Assembly (NCBI RefSeq): GCF_017877355.1
Contig: NZ_JAGIPR010000003.1
Coordinates: 186,001-250,000, forward strand
Reading direction: 5' to 3'
DNA length: 64,000 bases
DNA from: Chryseobacterium jejuense
GTDB taxonomy: Bacteria; Bacteroidota; Bacteroidia; Flavobacteriales; Weeksellaceae
The notes beneath the pieces were generated by a model. It did no database searches. It worked only from the letters and a program-made list of their open reading frames with translations, and was not told the origin of the DNA. Made by a program: the position numbers and the translations under genes. Below are positions 60,813 through 64,000 of the stretch, one piece after another. Numbering within the stretch: the first letter of the stretch is position 1; every line of letters begins with the position of its first letter.

Positions 60813-61826
60813 TTATTTTATATTTTCCGTCCATTCAATCCCGCTAATGTCAATCAGTTTTAAAGTATGGATATCATCTTTTTGAAGGATATCATCAATC
60901 CCAATAGTGATATCTGCTTTAGCTCCCAATGGAATAACAAGGCTGTGTTTTCCAGGTTTCACTTTGGTCACATAATGATTTTGAATATGGTCTTTGGAAA
61001 ACTTTGAAAGTTCTTTATGATCTATTTCCTTTAAAACATTCCCGTTTTTATCCAGAATATGAATTCCGATGAGGAAAGAACCATACACATCGGCACCTTC
61101 TGTTCTGTAAACCTCAAATTTTAAATTCGAATTATTACGGGAAATATTGGAAATTTCAAGCTTAGGTTTTACAGACTTATTATGCAGAGTTCCCCAGACA
61201 CCACCATGGAAATATTGATTGGTATAAAGAGTAAGCCCAAAAATTAAGAGAGAACCTATCAGTACAAAAACCTTTGGACGGACAATAGGAAGAACTCCTG
61301 AACCTAGCCATTGAAACCATTTTGATCTGGTAAAACCTTTGTCTTTCTTTATCAAATAATTATCTAGAGAATAGGAGCCGCTTCCTGAAAGAAACAGGAC
61401 AAAACCACCTGCAACTCCAAGAACTCCGATCTGCCATTCATCTAAACAGGTTGTTCCAAGCCAGCCTGAACCTAGAAGAATGCCCAGAGCAAGACTGAAA
61501 ATTCCTATGCTCATCAGCCGGGTAAAGAGACCAAGGATGATAAATAATCCTACGATGGCTTCAATAATCGTAAAAATCATCATAGATCTTTGTAAAGCAT
61601 CCGGATGAGTCACCAGATATTCTATAATGGGTTTAATGCCTAAGGCATTGGGTAGGAAATGGTTGAATTTTTCCCCGATGTATCCTTTTTCATCAGGAAT
61701 AAGTTTGTTTTCAAGGATAAGTCTGCGCCAGAAGGCTGAAAAGTAAGTCCATCCGATCACCATTCGAAGGGATAAAGTATATAATCCGGCCAGATCATAA
61801 GACTGGCTGTTTGTAGTATGTTTCAT
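60813..61826 (-). CDS. DoxD-DoxA fusion, thiosulfate:quinone oxidoreductase-like membrane protein
   Basis: The 337-residue protein joins two subunits. Residues 1-195 are a DoxX/DoxD domain with four to five helices (LSLRMVIGWTYFSAFWRRLI, AIVGLFIILGLFTRL, EWQIGVLGVAGGFVLFLSG). The rest is a DoxA-like domain: LYTNQYFHGGVWGTLHNKSVKPKLEIS and a beta-sandwich ending. In Acidianus the two are separate subunits oxidising thiosulfate with quinone; in Bacteroidota such fusions are common and the donor is unproven. A small lipoprotein gene lies 50 bases upstream. Confidence 0.82.
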   Translation of the reverse strand: MKHTTNSQSYDLAGLYTLSLRMVIGWTYFSAFWRRLILENKLIPDEKGYIGEKFNHFLPNALGIKPIIEYLVTHPDALQRSMMIFTIIEAIVGLFIILGLFTRLMSIGIFSLALGILLGSGWLGTTCLDEWQIGVLGVAGGFVLFLSGSGSYSLDNYLIKKDKGFTRSKWFQWLGSGVLPIVRPKVFVLIGSLLIFGLTLYTNQYFHGGVWGTLHNKSVKPKLEISNISRNNSNLKFEVYRTEGADVYGSFLIGIHILDKNGNVLKEIDHKELSKFSKDHIQNHYVTKVKPGKHSLVIPLGAKADITIGIDDILQKDDIHTLKLIDISGIEWTENIK

Positions 61827-61878
61827 TGAAGTTATATTGTATTGTAAAAAAAACTGAGTATAAGGGCTTAAAAAAGTT

Positions 61879-62256
61879 TTAAACCAGATTCAATTTCAGT
61901 CTTTTAAATAAAATATACTTCGGCGGGCTGTTTCCTGTAGTATGCCCTGAATATTCATTGAAAAGTAAACTTTCCTCCCTCGTATTTTTTGCTGTAGCAC
62001 TACCATCTAAAAGAGATCCTTTGTATTTGAATTTTGCTTCAGCTTTTGAAATGGATATTCTTGAGGAAGTGGCAGAAATATCACAGTTTAAAGAAAGACC
62101 GGATGTTGTTTTTACTTTATTTAAACCACTGATGTATTGAATGTCAAAAATATCAAGAACATCCCTCTTCACAGAACATGGTGATAATGAAAACACCAGT
62201 ATAAGCATCGTAATGATTGCTTTATACGTCTTGATATGGATTTTGGTGCCTGACAT
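61879..62256 (-). CDS. Small lipoprotein, unknown function
   Basis: The 125-residue protein has an N-terminal hydrophobic stretch AIITMLILVFSLSPCSVKRD with a possible lipobox SPC. The remaining 90 residues include FDIQYISGLNKVKTTSG, LNCDISATSSRISISKAEAKF and a basic tail. No family is recognised. The earlier residues MSGTKIHIKTYK are basic, as expected for an n-region. It lies between the DoxD-DoxA and hydrolase genes on the same strand, with short gaps. Confidence 0.55.
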   Translation of the reverse strand: MSGTKIHIKTYKAIITMLILVFSLSPCSVKRDVLDIFDIQYISGLNKVKTTSGLSLNCDISATSSRISISKAEAKFKYKGSLLDGSATAKNTREESLLFNEYSGHTTGNSPPKYILFKRLKLNLV

Positions 62257-62273
62257 GGCTACAAAACTACACT

Positions 62274-63188
62274 TTATTTTAATGTAAGCTCAATAAATTT
62301 GAAAAATTCATCCTGCTGATCTACAAATAAGTAGTGGGAACAGTTATCGATAAGCTTAAAATTCTTCTTTCCGACAATATTTTTAAGATTGTTAAGTTGT
62401 TTTTCTGAAAATATTCCGTCATGTTTTCCATACACCGCAAAAAGAGGAATCCCTTTTCTTTTGATCTCTTTTAAAACGGATGTATTGTCAAGGTTATTCA
62501 AAGGTTCATTTTGATAGAATTTAATAGGAGAATTGTGGTTTCTGATATTATTTCTATAGAATTCACTGGCTTCATATTCAGCTCTCAGATTTTTACTTTC
62601 CGGAGTAGGGTGAGGCATGTTGAAGAAATTAAGTTTACTGGCAATTTCGTAGCATCTTTTTCGGTAACCAGCAGAATTTTTATCCAGATTTTCTATTTCG
62701 GAAATCTCCTGTAGCTGAGCAGCATCATTTTTAAAATGTTCTTTGGCCTGTTTTAAAATATGATCGTAGGTTTTCTGCTGGGTAAATAATGCACCCACAA
62801 GGGTAAGAGTCTGTACCTTTTCCGGAAATTCGTTAGTAAATAAAGTGCCGATGATTCCTCCAAAACTATGGGCAAGAATATGTGCTTTTTTAATATGATA
62901 AGTGTTGTAAAGCTGATTCAGATCTTCAAAACTTTCTTTGAAGGTCATTATTGCATTTTCATCTTTGGATCGTCCTTCACCGCGTCTGTCGTATACAATG
63001 ACGTAAAAACCTTTGTCAGCAAGTTTTTGAGCTGTAGTTCCTTCAAATAGAGTAGCATTTCCACTTGGTCCGCCATGAATAAAAATAACAGCAGGATTCT
63101 GTTGGTTTCCATACGCTTTAGAATAGATATTTTGTGCATCTGTGGTAATTAAGAATAAAGAAAATAGAAGGAATAAAAGTGATTTCAT
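62274..63188 (-). CDS. Secreted alpha/beta hydrolase (prolyl aminopeptidase-like)
   Basis: The 304-residue protein has a signal peptide (MKSLLFLLFSLFLITTDAQN). PAVIFIHGGPSGNATLFEG is the HGGP oxyanion motif, IVYDRRGEGRSKDENAIMTF follows, the nucleophile elbow is AHSFGGIIG, and FAVYGKHDGIFSEKQL and CSHYLFVDQQDEFF supply Asp and His. HGGP and DRRGxGRS belong to the proline iminopeptidase/hydrolase branch. It acts in the periplasm or outside. The substrate is unknown; an ester or a peptide is possible. Confidence 0.85.
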   Translation of the reverse strand: MKSLLFLLFSLFLITTDAQNIYSKAYGNQQNPAVIFIHGGPSGNATLFEGTTAQKLADKGFYVIVYDRRGEGRSKDENAIMTFKESFEDLNQLYNTYHIKKAHILAHSFGGIIGTLFTNEFPEKVQTLTLVGALFTQQKTYDHILKQAKEHFKNDAAQLQEISEIENLDKNSAGYRKRCYEIASKLNFFNMPHPTPESKNLRAEYEASEFYRNNIRNHNSPIKFYQNEPLNNLDNTSVLKEIKRKGIPLFAVYGKHDGIFSEKQLNNLKNIVGKKNFKLIDNCSHYLFVDQQDEFFKFIELTLK

Positions 63189-63266
63189 GGCTGATATTTG
63201 GAGCTGCTAATCTAGTTAATATTCCTGGAGTATTGAATGAAAAGTTGTTTGTGGAGGAATAATGTA

Positions 63267-63345
63267 AACCATCCCGTCAAAAATTCTTTGAATTTTCACC
63301 ACCACTCCAGGGGAGTGGAATTTTTGTATCTTCAATTGAGATTTT
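63267..63345. repeat. Intergenic AACCATCCCGTCAAA repeat, copy 2
   Basis: AACCATCCCGTCAAA, a GAATTTTCACC segment, the hairpin CCACTCC-AG-GGGAGTGG and GTATCTTCAATTG follow in the same order as at 14701. The remainder of the 334-base gap to 63522 has a CTTCCTTCTTCCAGCCTCC fragment (about 63413-63431) of the other repeat family. Confidence 0.6.
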
Positions 63346-63522
63346 CAGAATCATTGGGAAAAATAATCTATTAATTAAAAAGTTTTTGAGAAGTTCTTTC
63401 GCATTCAATAAACTTCCTTCTTCCAGCCTCCATCTTCCTTTCCTAAAAAATCTTCCCTACTGACTAACAGTTGTCACAATCCTGTCTTATCTTTATCCCG
63501 TTAAACCAAAACAGATACATCA

Positions 63523-64000
63523 ATGAGTTATTGCTTAGCCATAGACGGAATGCAGCCTGAGAGCAGAAAAGAATTACACAAAAACTACCATGATAACTAT
63601 TATGGATTTCCGATTCATGATGATAATGAACTGTTTGGAAGGCTTATTCTGGAGATCAATCAGGCTGGTTTAAGTTGGGAGACGGTTTTAAAGAAAGAAG
63701 AAAGCTTCAGGAAAGCTTATGATAATTTTGATATTAAAACAATAGCATCCTATACGGAAGAAGATCGGGAAAGACTTTTAAGTGACAGCGGGATTATCCG
63801 AAATAAACTCAAGGTGAATGCAGCTATTGAAAATGCAAAAACAATCATTGAGTTGCAAAAAGACTTTGGTTCTTTTGAAAAATGGATAGAGCATCATCAT
63901 CCTAAAACATTGCCGGAATGGATGAAATTGTTCAAAAAAACCTTCAAATTTACAGGCGGTGAGATTGTGAACGAATTTCTGATGAGTACAGGCTATCTGA
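63523..64000 (+). CDS. tag: DNA-3-methyladenine glycosylase I, N-terminal part
   Basis: The ATG at 63523 opens MSYCLAIDGMQPESRKELHK; the frame is open to the window end (159 codons). YHDNYYGFPIHDDNELFGRL, LILEINQAGLSWETVLKKEE and FKFTGGEIVNEFLMSTGYL are the Tag signatures; the first Cys and later His residues of the zinc site are expected beyond and partly here. It excises 3-methyladenine from alkylated DNA. The C terminus is outside the window. Confidence 0.93.
   Translation, partial: MSYCLAIDGMQPESRKELHKNYHDNYYGFPIHDDNELFGRLILEINQAGLSWETVLKKEESFRKAYDNFDIKTIASYTEEDRERLLSDSGIIRNKLKVNAAIENAKTIIELQKDFGSFEKWIEHHHPKTLPEWMKLFKKTFKFTGGEIVNEFLMSTGYL

Overview
The window looks like chromosomal DNA of a low-GC flavobacterium, most likely Chryseobacterium or a close Weeksellaceae relative. 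The pointers are the type IX secretion genes porV and porU beside gldJ, a mevalonate-pathway gene (mvaD), the PurK/PurE route of purine synthesis, many secreted proteins and lipoproteins of Bacteroidota type, Bacteroidota promoters (TTTG, about 19-20 bp, TAnnTTTG) and few Shine-Dalgarno sites. No rRNA, tRNA, CRISPR array, transposase or phage gene was seen. The genus assignment is inferred.

Layout. 1-9.1 kb: the end of an FG-GAP-like gene, an HD phosphohydrolase, a hot-dog thioesterase behind a clear cobalamin riboswitch on the minus strand, a secreted SH3-like protein, a MutS2-like ATPase without Smr domain, a GNAT, an acyltransferase-3 membrane protein, ung, a lipoprotein and a DUF456 protein. 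9.3-12.3 kb: an MscS channel, pdxJ and an alpha/beta hydrolase. 12.4-14.7 kb: a compact graspetide (microviridin/marinostatin-type RiPP) cluster with a 72-residue precursor, an attenuator-like hairpin and two overlapping ATP-grasp ligase genes. This is the most interesting system in the window.

15-24 kb: an NAD-dependent epimerase, an acyl-CoA synthetase and mvaD in a row, then an EEP phosphatase, NTF2-like and VOC proteins, a TauE/DUF1634 pair, DUF1543 and purK. 24-38 kb: secreted and membrane proteins of unknown role, a KefB-like antiporter, a degenerate ABC-ATPase-like protein, an EamA transporter, purE, a YiaA-like protein, ahcY, a HugZ-like flavin-fold protein, a phosphopantetheinyl transferase and a FUSC protein.

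38-47 kb: porV and porU (minus), gldJ and murF (plus), and a Nudix hydrolase. 47-54.6 kb: an SRPBCC protein, a 5'-truncated beta-helix remnant of higher GC, anmK, lptC, an outer-membrane barrel, the DNA polymerase III delta' gene, a Cys-rich small secreted protein and a TPR-like protein. 54.7-59.4 kb: a complete tetR-tolC-emrA-emrB tripartite efflux operon with a consensus promoter overlapped by an inverted repeat. 59.5-64 kb: an unknown 198-aa protein, a 12-copy heptamer tandem repeat, a DoxD-DoxA fusion, a small lipoprotein, a secreted alpha/beta hydrolase and the start of tag.

Intergenic regions carry several dispersed repeats: a GGAAGCTGGA/TCCAGCTTCC family, an AACCAYCCCGTCAAA family and GCGGGCTTTAGCCCGC palindromes. 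Perfect-stem bidirectional terminators separate most convergent genes. Gene functions are assigned from motifs read by eye and knowledge of the families; no database search was run.
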